DNA of 64,000 bases from CAZQFV01 sp964592645 (GCA_964592645.1 CAZQFV010000010.1:1-64000), one strand, 5' to 3'. Shown: positions 24,990-34,383, numbered from the stretch's first letter. Notes: generated by a model not told the origin, from the letters alone. A program made the numbers and translations.

Positions 24990-26330
24990 ATGGCGCGGAT
25001 CACGCACATTGTCAAGCGCACCGGCGCCATCGTGCCCTTCCGGAAGGAGCGCATCACCAACGCCATCTACCGCGCGGCAGTGGCCGTCGGCGGACGCGAC
25101 CGGGCCACGGCCGAGCAGTTGGCCGACCGGGTGGTGGAGATCCTGGAGCAAAGCACGCCCGCGGGACAGATCCCCACCGTCGAGGAGATCCAGGACATCG
25201 TGGAAAAGGTGCTGATCGAGGCCGGCCACGCCCGCACCGCCAAGGCCTATATCCTCTACCGCGAGGAGCGCGCGCGGGCCCGCCAGGAGCGCGCCCGCGC
25301 CTCGGCCACGGCGCGGGAGAATATCCCCTGGCGCAAGATCTGGGAGGTGCTGGACTGGGCGGTCAGCCATGACCTGCACACCGTCGAACGCCTGAACGCG
25401 CGCCTGGCCGCCGGGGAGTTTGCCGAGATCGTGCGCGAGACCGACCGGGCCTACAACGAGGACATCACCACCGCCGCCGAGATGGTCGGCGAGCGCCGCC
25501 GGGAGGTGCGCCTGGTGATCATCGCCGGCCCCTCCTCATCGGGCAAGACCACCACCACGACCAAGCTCAGCCACCTGCTCAAGCACATGGGGCTGCGGCT
25601 CGTCCCGCTGACGGTGGACAACTACTTCTTCGACCTGGAGGTCCACCCGCGCGACGAGTTCGGCGATTACGATTTTGAGACGCCCCAGGCCCTGGACATG
25701 GCCCTGATCAACCACCACCTGGCGCGCCTGCTGGCCGGCGAGGAGGTGCGCATCCCCTTCTACGACTTCAAGACCGGCCGGCGCCACGACGAGCGGACGC
25801 CGCTGCGCATCGGCCCCCGCGAGCTCATCCTCATCGACAGCCTGCACGGCCTCTACCCGGAGATGACCCAGGGCATCGCGGACCGCCTCAAGTTCAAGCT
25901 GTACATCGAGCCCCTGCTGCAGATGAAGGGGCCGGACGGCCGATACATCCGCTGGACCGACCTACGGCTGATGCGGCGGATGGTCCGCGACGCCGCGCAC
26001 CGCGCCTACAACCCCGAGCAGACGCTGCTGCACTGGCACTATGTGCGCAAGAGCGAGCTGCGCCACATCATCCCCTATCAGCACGACACCGATTATATCG
26101 TCAACAGCGGCCTGCCCTACGAGCTGCCGGTGATGCGCGCCCGCATGCTGGACCACTTTGCCCGCTGGGCCGAGCAGTACCGCGGCGATCCCCTGCGGGA
26201 AGACGCCGCCGAGCGCGCCGCGCGCGTGTGCCGGCTGCTACAAGCAGTGACTCCCGTGGAGGACGAGTCGGCCATCCCGCCCGACTCGCTGCTGCGGGAG
26301 TTTATCGGGGGGAGCTGTTACATGCACTAG
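24990..26330 (+). CDS. ATP-cone domain fused to uridine kinase/phosphoribulokinase-like P-loop kinase
   Basis: 446 residues. Residues 1-95 form an ATP-cone, the nucleotide-sensing domain of ribonucleotide reductases and NrdR (IVKRTGAIVPFRKERITNAI, TAKAYILYREER). From about residue 170 there is a uridine-kinase-type P-loop domain: Walker A GPSSSGKTT, VDNYFFD and ILIDSLHGLYPEM. It probably phosphorylates a nucleoside or a related small molecule under allosteric nucleotide control. AGGAGGT precedes the ATG. A TGTGCTAGAAT at 24896-24906 may be an extended -10, but the -35 is weak. Confidence 0.85.
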   Translation: MARITHIVKRTGAIVPFRKERITNAIYRAAVAVGGRDRATAEQLADRVVEILEQSTPAGQIPTVEEIQDIVEKVLIEAGHARTAKAYILYREERARARQERARASATARENIPWRKIWEVLDWAVSHDLHTVERLNARLAAGEFAEIVRETDRAYNEDITTAAEMVGERRREVRLVIIAGPSSSGKTTTTTKLSHLLKHMGLRLVPLTVDNYFFDLEVHPRDEFGDYDFETPQALDMALINHHLARLLAGEEVRIPFYDFKTGRRHDERTPLRIGPRELILIDSLHGLYPEMTQGIADRLKFKLYIEPLLQMKGPDGRYIRWTDLRLMRRMVRDAAHRAYNPEQTLLHWHYVRKSELRHIIPYQHDTDYIVNSGLPYELPVMRARMLDHFARWAEQYRGDPLREDAAERAARVCRLLQAVTPVEDESAIPPDSLLREFIGGSCYMH

Positions 26331-26376
26331 GAGCTGAACCGGTTTGGTCCACAAATTCACCGCCACGGAGGCCCGC

Positions 26377-27657
26377 ATGAGAATCGCGTTCTTTGTCTAC
26401 GAGTACCCGCCGGCGATCGTCGGCGGCCTGGGCACCTACGCGGCCTACATCACCACCGCGCTGGTACGGCAGGGGCACGATGTCGTCGTCTTTACCATGA
26501 ACCCGGGGGGCGCCCTGCCGACGCACGAGGTCTGCGGCGGGGTCGAGGTCCACCGGCCCATCGGGATCAACGCCACCAACGTCTTTCCCCTCCTGGTCAA
26601 CGAGGAACTGCGGCAGTGGGGCTCCTTTTTCAACGACATCTTTATCTACAACACCCTGTCCGCGGCCAAGTTCGTCAACCAGGTGCTGCGCCAGGAGGGG
26701 GGGCAGTTCGACATCGTCGCCGCGCACGACTGGCTCAGCGCCATCGCCGGCCTGGTCGTGCGCAACCAGACCGAGCTGCCGTTGGTCTACCACGTCCACA
26801 GCACCGAGTGGGGCCGGCGCGGCGGGGCCGGCTCGCCGTTCGTCGGCCGGCTAGAGTGGGAGACGGCCCTCCAGGCAACCCGCATCATCACCGTCAGCCA
26901 CGCCATGAAGGACGATCTCAACTGCCACGGCTGGCCGCCGCACAAGATCAGCGTCGTCTGGAACGGCGTGGACCCCCAGGTCTACGACCCGGCCAGCGTG
27001 CCCAAGGAAGCCGTCCTCGAGCTGCGCTCGCGGTACGGCATCGGCGCGGACGACAACATGCTGCTCTTTGTCGGGCGGCTCACCTGGGTCAAGGGGGCGC
27101 GCAACCTGATCCAGGCCATGCCGGCCGTGATCGAAAAGTTTCCCAAGACCAAACTGGTGATCCTGGGCAAGGGCGAGGAGCAGCACGACGTGGACGAGCT
27201 GATCCACCGGCTGGGCCTGCAGCAGAACGTCGTCACCCACTACGCCTTTGTCTCGGAACAGGAGCGCATCCTGCACTATGCCGCCGCGGACCTGTGCGTC
27301 TTCCCCTCGGTCTACGAGCCCTTTGGCATCGTCTCGCTCGAGGCCATGGCCATGGGCAAGCCGCTGGTGGTCGGGGCCAACGGCGTGGTCGGCTTCCGGG
27401 AGCAAGTCGTCCCTTCCGGCGCCGGCCAGAACGGCATCCATGTCAACGGCAACGACCCGCCGGACATCGCCTGGGGCCTGCAGATGGCGCTGGCCGACCG
27501 CGCCCAGGCGCGGGAGATGGGGGCCCGCGGACGGACGCGGGTGCAGCGTTACTTTACCTGGGAACAGGTGGCCAAGCAGACGATCGAGGTGTACGAGGAG
27601 GTCCTCGATGAATCTGGAGATGGAGAATCAAGCCGCCCCCGCCGGCCCGGTGATTGA
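26377..27657 (+). CDS. GT4-family glycosyltransferase (glycogen/starch synthase-like)
   Basis: 426 residues in a GT-B fold. The N-terminal domain starts MRIAFFVYEYPP and has a Gly-rich loop (IVGGLGTYAA). The C-terminal nucleotide-sugar domain has LLFVGRLTWVKG and the E-x7-E motif in EPFGIVSLEAMAMGKP. Family 4 enzymes use ADP-, UDP- or GDP-sugars; a glycogen role would fit the debranching enzyme 5 kb downstream. GGAGG precedes the ATG at 26377. The next gene overlaps its 3' end by 50 bases. Confidence 0.9.
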   Translation: MRIAFFVYEYPPAIVGGLGTYAAYITTALVRQGHDVVVFTMNPGGALPTHEVCGGVEVHRPIGINATNVFPLLVNEELRQWGSFFNDIFIYNTLSAAKFVNQVLRQEGGQFDIVAAHDWLSAIAGLVVRNQTELPLVYHVHSTEWGRRGGAGSPFVGRLEWETALQATRIITVSHAMKDDLNCHGWPPHKISVVWNGVDPQVYDPASVPKEAVLELRSRYGIGADDNMLLFVGRLTWVKGARNLIQAMPAVIEKFPKTKLVILGKGEEQHDVDELIHRLGLQQNVVTHYAFVSEQERILHYAAADLCVFPSVYEPFGIVSLEAMAMGKPLVVGANGVVGFREQVVPSGAGQNGIHVNGNDPPDIAWGLQMALADRAQAREMGARGRTRVQRYFTWEQVAKQTIEVYEEVLDESGDGESSRPRRPGD

Positions 27658-28159
27658 GGTCCAATTCACCCCGGAGCCGGGCGACTATGTGCGGACGACA
27701 CGGGCCTTTTTTGCCCGGGACTGGCGCACCTGGTTGACCATGGTCCTTGTGGGGGGGGGGGTCGCCTGGGGCATCTACAACCTGGTCTCGGCCGGCCGGA
27801 TGACGCTGATGAACCTGTACCTGCTGGCCTTTCCAGTGGCGTTGGCCGGCTTCCTCTGGCTGGGGTTGCCGCTGACCATCGAGCGGCGCGTCCGCCGGGA
27901 CCGCCGGCTGTGCAGCCCGACGACCTGGGAGATCGGCGACGCGCAGGTGGTGATGCGCAACGTGTTCGGGGAGTCGCGGCTGGAGTGGGCGACCTTTGGG
28001 CGGGTGGTGGAGACCAAGGCCCACTACCTGCTGACCTACTCCGCCAGCCGCGGCGCATTCGCCCTCCTCCCCCGGCGCGCCTTTGCCTCCGCGGAGCAGG
28101 AGGGGGCCTTCCGCGAGATCGTGCGCCGCCACCTGCAGGGGCTGCGGGAACAGGCCTGA
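27608..28159 (+). CDS. YcxB-like two-helix membrane protein
   Basis: 183 residues with a polar N-terminus, two membrane helices (about 42-62 and 70-90) and a soluble C-terminal domain resembling the YcxB/PH-like fold (WEIGDAQVVMRN, FGRVVETKAHYLLTYS, LLPRRAFAS). The ATG at 27608 lies within the glycosyltransferase gene with GAGGAGG upstream; an ATG at 27620 is an alternative. The family has no established function. Confidence 0.75.
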   Translation: MNLEMENQAAPAGPVIEVQFTPEPGDYVRTTRAFFARDWRTWLTMVLVGGGVAWGIYNLVSAGRMTLMNLYLLAFPVALAGFLWLGLPLTIERRVRRDRRLCSPTTWEIGDAQVVMRNVFGESRLEWATFGRVVETKAHYLLTYSASRGAFALLPRRAFASAEQEGAFREIVRRHLQGLREQA

Positions 28160-28189
28160 GGAGCCCTTGCGCTTTCTCGCCGATTTGCC

Positions 28190-29293
28190 ATGGACATGCC
28201 GGCCCGGAACGCACCGCCATCCTCCGATCGTCCCGCCGTCCTCGTGGCCATGAGCGGCGGGGTGGACTCGTCGCTGGCGGCGGCGCTGCTCCAAGAGCAG
28301 GGCTATGCCGTGGCCGGGGCGACGATGCGTCTGTGGGCGGAGGAAGACATCCCGGCGGGGCCGGCCTCGTGTTGCTCGCTGGAGGCCGCCGAGGGGGCGC
28401 GGCGGGTCTGCCAGGTGCTGGGCATCCCGCACTATGTCTTGGACTTGCGCCGCGAGTTCGCGGAGCGCGTGGTAGCCGAGTTCGTCCGCGAGTACGGGCG
28501 GGGCCGCACGCCGAACCCCTGTCTGGCCTGCAACCGCGAGATCAAGTTCCGCCTGCTGTGGCAGCACGCCCAGGCGCTGGGGTTCGGCTCCCTGGCCACC
28601 GGACATTACGCGCGACTGGCCCGCGAAGGGGGGCGCTGGCGGCTGCTGCGCGGACTGGACCGGGGCAAGGACCAGTCGTACGTCCTGTACATGTTGGGGC
28701 AGGAAGAGCTGGCCCACCTGATCCTGCCCCTGGGGGAGTGGACCAAGGCAGAGGTGCGGGCGGAGGCGGCGCGGCGCGGCCTGCCGACGGCCGGCCGGCG
28801 CGAGAGCCAGGAGATCTGCTTCATCCCCGACGGCGACTACCGCCGCTTCCTGGCCCCGCGCCTGCCGGAAACCGTCCGCCCCGGCCCGATCCGCGACCAG
28901 GCCGGCCGCGTCCTGGGGGAGCACCGCGGCCTGGCCTACTACACCGTGGGACAGCGCCAGGGGTTGGGGCTGGCGGGCCAGGCGCGGCCGCTCTTTGTCG
29001 TCGCCCTGGACGTGGCGGAAAACGCCCTGCTGGTCGGGCCGGAGGAGGCACTGCTGCGGAAGGAACTGGAGGCGGAAGCGGTCGACTTCGTGTCGGGGGA
29101 GTGGCCGGCCGGCCCGCTGCGGGTGGAGGCGCAGGTGCGCTACCGCGCGGCCGCCGCGCCGGCCGTCGTCCGGCCCCTGGCGGCCGGCCGCGTGCGCGTG
29201 GTCTTGGACTCCCCGCAACGAGCGATCGCCCCGGGGCAGGCGGTCGTCTTCTACCAGGGAGAGGAGGTCGTGGGGGGAGGAATTATCCGGTAA
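28190..29293 (+). CDS. mnmA: tRNA-specific 2-thiouridylase MnmA
   Basis: 367 residues. It makes the 2-thio group of U34 in Lys, Glu and Gln tRNAs. Visible are the PP-loop AMSGGVDSSLAAA, the first catalytic cysteine in NPCLACNREIKF, and the second in SQEICFIPDGDY; GHYARLAR and YTVGQRQGLG are also conserved. The usual N-terminus is preceded here by about ten extra residues. No strong ribosome site precedes the ATG at 28190, so 28196 is possible. Confidence 0.96.
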   Translation: MDMPARNAPPSSDRPAVLVAMSGGVDSSLAAALLQEQGYAVAGATMRLWAEEDIPAGPASCCSLEAAEGARRVCQVLGIPHYVLDLRREFAERVVAEFVREYGRGRTPNPCLACNREIKFRLLWQHAQALGFGSLATGHYARLAREGGRWRLLRGLDRGKDQSYVLYMLGQEELAHLILPLGEWTKAEVRAEAARRGLPTAGRRESQEICFIPDGDYRRFLAPRLPETVRPGPIRDQAGRVLGEHRGLAYYTVGQRQGLGLAGQARPLFVVALDVAENALLVGPEEALLRKELEAEAVDFVSGEWPAGPLRVEAQVRYRAAAAPAVVRPLAAGRVRVVLDSPQRAIAPGQAVVFYQGEEVVGGGIIR

Positions 29294-29334
29294 GGCGATC
29301 CCCGCGGCACGCTCCACCCCGCGCGTTTCGCCGG

Positions 29335-29362
29335 TTGCACCCCGTCCAATGCGTGGTATAAT
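29335..29362 (+). promoter_or_regulatory. Promoter of small membrane gene
   Basis: TTGCAC (29335-29340), 16 bp, TATAAT (29357-29362). Confidence 0.75.
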
Positions 29363-29400
29363 TATCGCATGTAGTATCCCGTACTATGAGGAGCAACCCG

Positions 29401-29658
29401 ATGTCCTGGCAGCCGCTGGATGCCCTGCTCTTGGCCCTGTTCGCCACCCTCTATGCCGGCTTCTATGCCCTGCTCGGCGCGCGGGGCTACCGCCGCCTCC
29501 TGGTGGGCTGGCTGGCCAGCCTGGCCGGCGCCGTCATCGGCTACTTCTTCGGCCAGCTCCTGGACCTGCACATCCTCTGGCTGGGCAGCCTGCCCTGGCC
29601 CGAAGTGACCCTGGGGGCCATCATCCTGCTGGTGGTTGCCTCGCGCCTGCGGATATGA
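29401..29658 (+). CDS. Small three-helix membrane protein
   Basis: 85 residues and almost wholly hydrophobic, with three predicted helices separated by short polar turns (ARGYRRLL). GAGGAG at 29387-29392 sets the start at 29401. It has its own promoter. The family is not recognised. Its last codons contain the next gene's promoter. Confidence 0.7.
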   Translation: MSWQPLDALLLALFATLYAGFYALLGARGYRRLLVGWLASLAGAVIGYFFGQLLDLHILWLGSLPWPEVTLGAIILLVVASRLRI

Positions 29659-29664
29659 TATAAT
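29636..29664 (+). promoter_or_regulatory. Promoter of the membrane protein/histidine kinase run
   Basis: TTGCCT (29636-29641), 17 bp, TATAAT (29659-29664), overlapping the end of the preceding ORF. Confidence 0.65.
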
Positions 29665-29692
29665 GACCTCAAGCGCCCACACGGAGGTGGTC

Positions 29693-30136
29693 ATGTCCGA
29701 AGGACTTTCCCCAGAAGAGGGCTCGCCCGCGCCGAAGAAAAAGGGCCTCTCGCCCGTAGCGATCATCGCCATCGTGGTCCTGGGACTCTCCCTGGCCATC
29801 ATCGTGGTTTTGTGGGTGCTGCCGGACGCCTGGCTGGCCCGGGCGCGCGATGTGTCGATCGCTTTCCTGTCGATCGGCATCTTTTTCTCCCTGGTCCTGT
29901 CGATCATGATCCTGGCCGTCATCGTCTGGGGCTTTCAGCGCCTCAGCCGGCGGCTCGACGACCTGCTGGAGCGCGGCGGCGCCGTGGTCGACCAGGTGAA
30001 AGGCACGGCGACCACCGTCAAGGGCACCGCCGAGTTCGTCGGGGAGCGCATCGCCTCCCCGTTCATTCGCCTCTCGGCCCTGGGTTCCGGCATCGGCAAA
30101 GGCGTAGCGATGCTGTTCCGTCGCAAAGAGCCATAA
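29693..30136 (+). CDS. Two-helix membrane protein with amphipathic tail
   Basis: 147 residues. The Pro/Lys-rich N-terminus is followed by two helices (about 20-43 and 52-78) and an amphipathic C-terminal segment with repeated Val/Thr/Gly spacing (VDQVKGTATTVKGTAEFV). The latter resembles membrane-associated proteins that accompany YtxH-type proteins; the next gene is YtxH-like. GGAGGTGG precedes the ATG. Function is unknown; a role in envelope stress is only a guess. Confidence 0.7.
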   Translation: MSEGLSPEEGSPAPKKKGLSPVAIIAIVVLGLSLAIIVVLWVLPDAWLARARDVSIAFLSIGIFFSLVLSIMILAVIVWGFQRLSRRLDDLLERGGAVVDQVKGTATTVKGTAEFVGERIASPFIRLSALGSGIGKGVAMLFRRKEP

Positions 30137-30146
30137 GGAGGTCTCT

Positions 30147-30491
30147 ATGAGCGAAAAGGGTGACGGCGGTTTTGGCTGGTTCCTGTTCGGCTTTCTCCTG
30201 GGCGGCGTAGTCGGGGCCGCCGTGGCGCTGGCCTATGCGCCGGAGAGCGGGGAACAGACCCGCGAACGCCTGCGCGAGCGGGGCATCGAACTGCAGGGAC
30301 AGGCTCAGCAGGTCGCCAGCAAGGTCCGCGAGCGCGTGGGCGAACTCCGGCAACAGGCCAAGATCCAGATCGGGCAGGTCCGTCAGCAGATCGAGCAGGG
30401 GGTACAGTCTGCCCGCCAGTACACCGAGGAGCTGTCGGAGCGGATGCAGCGCAAGGACGAAGAGGCCGAGACGGGGGAGGAAGAAGCCTAG
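30147..30491 (+). CDS. YtxH-like stress protein
   Basis: 114 residues. One Gly-rich helix (FGFLLGGVVGAAVALAYAP) followed by PESGEQTRERLRERG is the YtxH-domain signature. A long charged coiled coil extends to the acidic C-terminus. Members are membrane-anchored proteins often linked to general stress. AAGGAGGT precedes the ATG. Confidence 0.85.
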   Translation: MSEKGDGGFGWFLFGFLLGGVVGAAVALAYAPESGEQTRERLRERGIELQGQAQQVASKVRERVGELRQQAKIQIGQVRQQIEQGVQSARQYTEELSERMQRKDEEAETGEEEA

Positions 30492-30512
30492 CCCCCTTGG
30501 GGCATAGTCCCG

Positions 30513-31817
30513 ATGGACGAGCCACAGGATATCGGCGAACTGACAGCCCGGCTGGCCGATTGCGAGAGCCGGCTGCGCGTGTTGGAACGCGAATACCAGG
30601 TCCAACGCCAGGAGTTGCGCGCCAACTACCAGGAGATACAGATCCTCGGCGGGCTGCAAGACCTGGCGCTGGCCTTGGCGGCCACGCTGGAGATTGAGCC
30701 GCTCCTGAAACGCATCGTCAGCGCGGCCATGGACCTGATGCAGGCCGAGGGCGCTTCCCTGCTGCTGCTCAGCCCGGGCAGCGATGACCTGGTCTTCCAG
30801 GTCGTCGACGGCGATGTCAGCCAGCAACTGGTCGGGCAGCGGATCAAGGTTGGGCAGGGAATCTCCGGGTGGGTCGCCGAGACGGGCACGCCGGCCCTGG
30901 TCAACGACGTTTCCCAGGATCCGCGCTGGGCATCGGGGGTCGACTCCAGCACCGGGTTCCGCACGACCTCGCTGCTCTGCGTGCCGCTGCAGTTCCAGGG
31001 GCGACTGCTGGGCGTGCTCACCGTGGTCAACAAGAACGCCCCGGGCGGTTTCGAGACGCGCGATGTCAAGTGGCTCAAGGCCCTGGCCGCGCTGGCCGCG
31101 GCCGCCCTGGAGAACGCCCGCCTGTACAACGGGCTGCGCGAGGAGCGCGACCACGTGATCATCGCCCAGGAAGAGCTGCGCAAGAAGTTGGCCCGCGACC
31201 TGCACGACGGGCCGACGCAGCTCGTCGCAACCACCGTGATGCAGGTCGAGTTCATCAAGAAACTGCTGCAGCACGATCCGAGCCGGGTCCCGGAGGAGCT
31301 GGACCGCCTGGGCAGCACCAGTCTACAGGCGATCCACGATATGCGGACGATGCTCTTTGATCTGCGGCCGCTGGTGTTGGAAACCCAGGGCCTGGCGGCC
31401 GCGCTACAACTGTTCACCGAACGGCACCAGGTAGGCAGTTCGACCGAGATCCATCTGCACACCGACCATCCGTTGGGGCGCTACGCGGCCCGCGTCGAGA
31501 GCACCGTCTTTGGCATCGTCCAGGAAGCGGTCAACAACGCCCTGAAGCATGCCCAGGCGAGCAATATCTGGGTCCGCCTGGCGCAGAAAGGGGATACGCT
31601 GGTGGTCGAGGTCGAGGACGACGGGGTGGGGTTCGATATCGCCCAGGTGCTGCAGGGGTACGAGAGCCGGGAGAGCTTCGGCCTGCTGAACATGCGCGAG
31701 CGGGCCGAAATCGTCGGCGGAGAGCTGACGATAGTCTCGGCGGTCGGCCAGGGCACGACGGTGGTGCTGCGCATACCGGTCCGGCCGGCCGTCGCCGAGG
31801 AGGAGGCGTCTCCATGA
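30513..31817 (+). CDS. GAF-domain sensor histidine kinase (NarX/LiaS class)
   Basis: 434 residues and soluble. An N-terminal coiled coil is followed by a GAF domain (about 50-205). A HisKA_3 dimerisation helix with the phosphorylated histidine comes next (KKLARDLHDGPTQ), then a HATPase domain (EAVNNALKHAQAS, VEDDGVGFD, GLLNMRERAEIVGG). Its likely partner is a LuxR/NarL-type response regulator, not in this window. No good ribosome site precedes the start. The stop overlaps the next gene as ATGA. Confidence 0.92.
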   Translation: MDEPQDIGELTARLADCESRLRVLEREYQVQRQELRANYQEIQILGGLQDLALALAATLEIEPLLKRIVSAAMDLMQAEGASLLLLSPGSDDLVFQVVDGDVSQQLVGQRIKVGQGISGWVAETGTPALVNDVSQDPRWASGVDSSTGFRTTSLLCVPLQFQGRLLGVLTVVNKNAPGGFETRDVKWLKALAALAAAALENARLYNGLREERDHVIIAQEELRKKLARDLHDGPTQLVATTVMQVEFIKKLLQHDPSRVPEELDRLGSTSLQAIHDMRTMLFDLRPLVLETQGLAAALQLFTERHQVGSSTEIHLHTDHPLGRYAARVESTVFGIVQEAVNNALKHAQASNIWVRLAQKGDTLVVEVEDDGVGFDIAQVLQGYESRESFGLLNMRERAEIVGGELTIVSAVGQGTTVVLRIPVRPAVAEEEASP

Positions 31818-32359
31818 ACAAGCGCCGGACCGGAGGTGGGCTGCGGGGCTGTGTGCTGAGCGGGCTCGTCCTGGGTGGGATCATCGGGCTGGCGTTGCTC
31901 CTGGTCATCGCCGCCGGCCTGCTCCTGCTCTGGCGGTACCCCCAGCCCATCCTCTCCGGGCTGGGCTCCCTGCTGGGCATCCCCACGGCGACGCCCTACC
32001 CCACCTACACGCCGGAGCCGACAGCCATACCGCCGGCCACCTATACGCCGCCGTCCACCGCCACCCCCTATCCCACCTTCACCCCGGCGCCCCCGGCCAC
32101 CGCCCGGCCCACCTATACCCCCTACCCGACGCTGACCTCGCGGCCCACCGATACCCCCGCCCCCGAGACCACCGGGACGCCGGCCACGCTTCCGCCCACC
32201 TACACGCCGCTGCCCACCTACACGCCGCTGCCCACCTACACGCCGCTGCCCACCTACACGCCGCCGCCCCTGGAGACGGCCACCCCCACGCCGCAGCCGA
32301 CCGCCTCCTCCTCCTCCTCCTGGAACGTCACCCGCGTGCCGTGGACACAGACCCATTGA
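31814..32359 (+). CDS. Membrane-anchored Thr/Pro/Tyr-rich repeat protein
   Basis: 181 residues. A short basic N-terminus and one membrane helix (about 12-42) are followed by an extended low-complexity stretch of TPxPTYTP-type units. These include the near-perfect YTPLPT repeat, and the protein ends in a Ser run. Such TP-rich spacers are often cell-wall or surface linkers and may be O-glycosylated. It is translationally coupled to the histidine kinase. No catalytic domain is present. Confidence 0.75.
   Translation: MNKRRTGGGLRGCVLSGLVLGGIIGLALLLVIAAGLLLLWRYPQPILSGLGSLLGIPTATPYPTYTPEPTAIPPATYTPPSTATPYPTFTPAPPATARPTYTPYPTLTSRPTDTPAPETTGTPATLPPTYTPLPTYTPLPTYTPLPTYTPPPLETATPTPQPTASSSSSWNVTRVPWTQTH
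32195..32266 (+). repeat. 18-bp tandem repeat, four copies
   Basis: Four consecutive copies of an 18-bp unit (CCCACCTACACGCCGCTG; the last ends CCG), each encoding PTYTPL. The exact identity suggests copy-number change by slippage within the TP-rich gene. Confidence 0.9.
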
Positions 32360-32373
32360 CCAAGGAGGGGGCC

Positions 32374-34383
32374 ATGGCCTTGACCTTTCACCGCAGCATC
32401 TGCCGGGACATCGAGTCCGCCCTGAACCTGGAGTGGATCGTCACCAACGGCCTGGGGGGATACGCCTTCTCCACCATCGTCGGCGCCAACACCCGCCGCT
32501 ACCACGGCCTGCTCGTGGCCGCGCCCACCTCTTCCCGCGAGCGACTGGTCCTGCTGTCCAAGGTCGACGAGGAGCTGGAGTCGGACGGCGTGCCCTACTA
32601 CCTCGGCACCAACGAGTACACCCCGGCCACCATCCACCCCTGCGGCTTTGTTCACCTGGAAGAGTTCCGCCTGGAAGAGGGCCTGCCCGTTTGGACCTAC
32701 CGCGGAGGGGACTGGGAGCTGGAGAAGCGGCTGTGGATGGCCTATGGGCAGAACACCACCTATATCTCCTACACCCTGAAGCGCTCCCCCCGCCCGGTGA
32801 CACTGACGCTGCGCCCCCTGATCAACTACCGCAGCTTTCACCGCGAGACCAAGGGCCGGGTCGACTGGGACTTTGCGCATGTCGAAGCGGACGAGCGCGG
32901 CTGCTGTGTCCTGCGGGCTTTCGAGGGCGCGCTGCCCTATAGCCTGCGCGCCACCCCGCCGATGGAACACATCCCCACCGGCCTGTGGTATTGGAACTTT
33001 ATGCACCGCCACGAGCGCGAGCGCGGCCTGGACTATACCGAGGACCTCTATGCCCCGGGCGTGCTGCGCCGGACGCTGGCCCCGGGCGAAACCCAGCTCC
33101 TGGTCGCCTCCTGCGAACCCAACCCCCTGGTGGACCTCAACGGCGAGCGTGTCCTGGCCCTGGAACAGGAGCGCCGCCGCAGCCTGCTGGCCCAGAGCGA
33201 ACTGGCCGGCGAGCGCCCGGAGATCGTCCAACTGGTGCTGGCCGCCGACCAATTCATCGTCCACCGCGCCCCGACGCCGGGCGTGGCCCAGGGGCTGGGC
33301 GGGCGGGCCACCACGGTGATCGCCGGCTATCCCTGGTTCGGCGACTGGGGCCGCGACACGATGATCTCCCTGCCCGGCCTGATGCTAGCCACGCGGCGCT
33401 ACGCCGAGGCCGCCGAGGTGCTGCGGACCTATGCCCGCTATGTCGACCAGGGCATGCTCCCCAACCGCTTCCCCGAGGTGGGGGAGACGCCGGAGTACAA
33501 CACGGTGGATGCCACGCTGTGGTTCTTTGTCGCGCTCTGGTCCTATGTCGAGGAAACGGGGGACCAGGCCCTGGGGGGCGAGCTATACGACCTGCTGTTG
33601 GAGATCGTCGACTGGCACGTGCGCGGCACGCGCTACGGCATCCAGGTGGACCCCGCCGACGGGCTGCTGCGGGCCGGCGTCCCCGGAACGCAGCTCACCT
33701 GGATGGACGCCAAGGTTGAAGAGTGGGTCGTCACACCGCGGCATGGCAAGCCCGTGGAGGTGAACGCCCTGTGGTACAACGCCCTGCGCATCGTCGACGC
33801 ATTGGGGCGCCGGCTGGGGCGGCGGGCCGGCCGCAAGCGCTGCCGTGACCTGGCCGAGCAGGCCCAGGAGAGCTTTCCCCGGCGCTTCTGGTACGCCCCG
33901 GGCGGCCATCTCTACGATGTTGTCGACGGGCCGACGGGCGACGACCCCGCGCTGCGCCCCAACCAACTCCTGGCCATCTCCTTGCCCTTCCCGCTGATAG
34001 CCGGGGAACAGGCGCGGTCGATCTTGGAGACCGTGGCCATGGAGTTGGCCACCCCCTACGGGCTGCGCACCCTCTCACCGCGCGACCCGGGATACCGCGG
34101 CCACTACCAGGGAGATATCTGGCAGCGCGACTCGGCCTATCACCAGGGAACCGTCTGGCCCTGGCTGATCGGCCCCTACCTGGCGGCCCAGCGCCGCGTC
34201 TACGGCCCCCAGGCCGACGTGCGCAGCCAACTGGCACCGCTCCTCGACCACCTCAACAGCGCCGGCATCGGCACCATCAGCGAGATCATGGACGGCGACC
34301 CGCCTTACACGCCCCGGGGCTGCGTCGCCCAGGCGTGGAGCGTAGCCGAGGTGCTCAGGGTGTGGCGAGAGAGCGCCTCCTGA
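32374..34383 (+). CDS. Glycogen debranching enzyme (amylo-alpha-1,6-glucosidase family)
   Basis: 669 residues. The N-terminal domain has EWIVTNGLGGYAFST and NTRRYHGLL, typical of bacterial/archaeal GDE_N. The C-terminal (alpha/alpha)6 barrel has GDWGRDTMISLPGL, NTVDATLWF, PNQLLAIS and YHQGTVWPWLIGPYL, the GH133-type catalytic region. It removes alpha-1,6 branches from glycogen. AAGGAGGGG precedes the ATG at 32374. It fits with the GT4 enzyme at 26377 in alpha-glucan metabolism. Confidence 0.95.
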   Translation: MALTFHRSICRDIESALNLEWIVTNGLGGYAFSTIVGANTRRYHGLLVAAPTSSRERLVLLSKVDEELESDGVPYYLGTNEYTPATIHPCGFVHLEEFRLEEGLPVWTYRGGDWELEKRLWMAYGQNTTYISYTLKRSPRPVTLTLRPLINYRSFHRETKGRVDWDFAHVEADERGCCVLRAFEGALPYSLRATPPMEHIPTGLWYWNFMHRHERERGLDYTEDLYAPGVLRRTLAPGETQLLVASCEPNPLVDLNGERVLALEQERRRSLLAQSELAGERPEIVQLVLAADQFIVHRAPTPGVAQGLGGRATTVIAGYPWFGDWGRDTMISLPGLMLATRRYAEAAEVLRTYARYVDQGMLPNRFPEVGETPEYNTVDATLWFFVALWSYVEETGDQALGGELYDLLLEIVDWHVRGTRYGIQVDPADGLLRAGVPGTQLTWMDAKVEEWVVTPRHGKPVEVNALWYNALRIVDALGRRLGRRAGRKRCRDLAEQAQESFPRRFWYAPGGHLYDVVDGPTGDDPALRPNQLLAISLPFPLIAGEQARSILETVAMELATPYGLRTLSPRDPGYRGHYQGDIWQRDSAYHQGTVWPWLIGPYLAAQRRVYGPQADVRSQLAPLLDHLNSAGIGTISEIMDGDPPYTPRGCVAQAWSVAEVLRVWRESAS

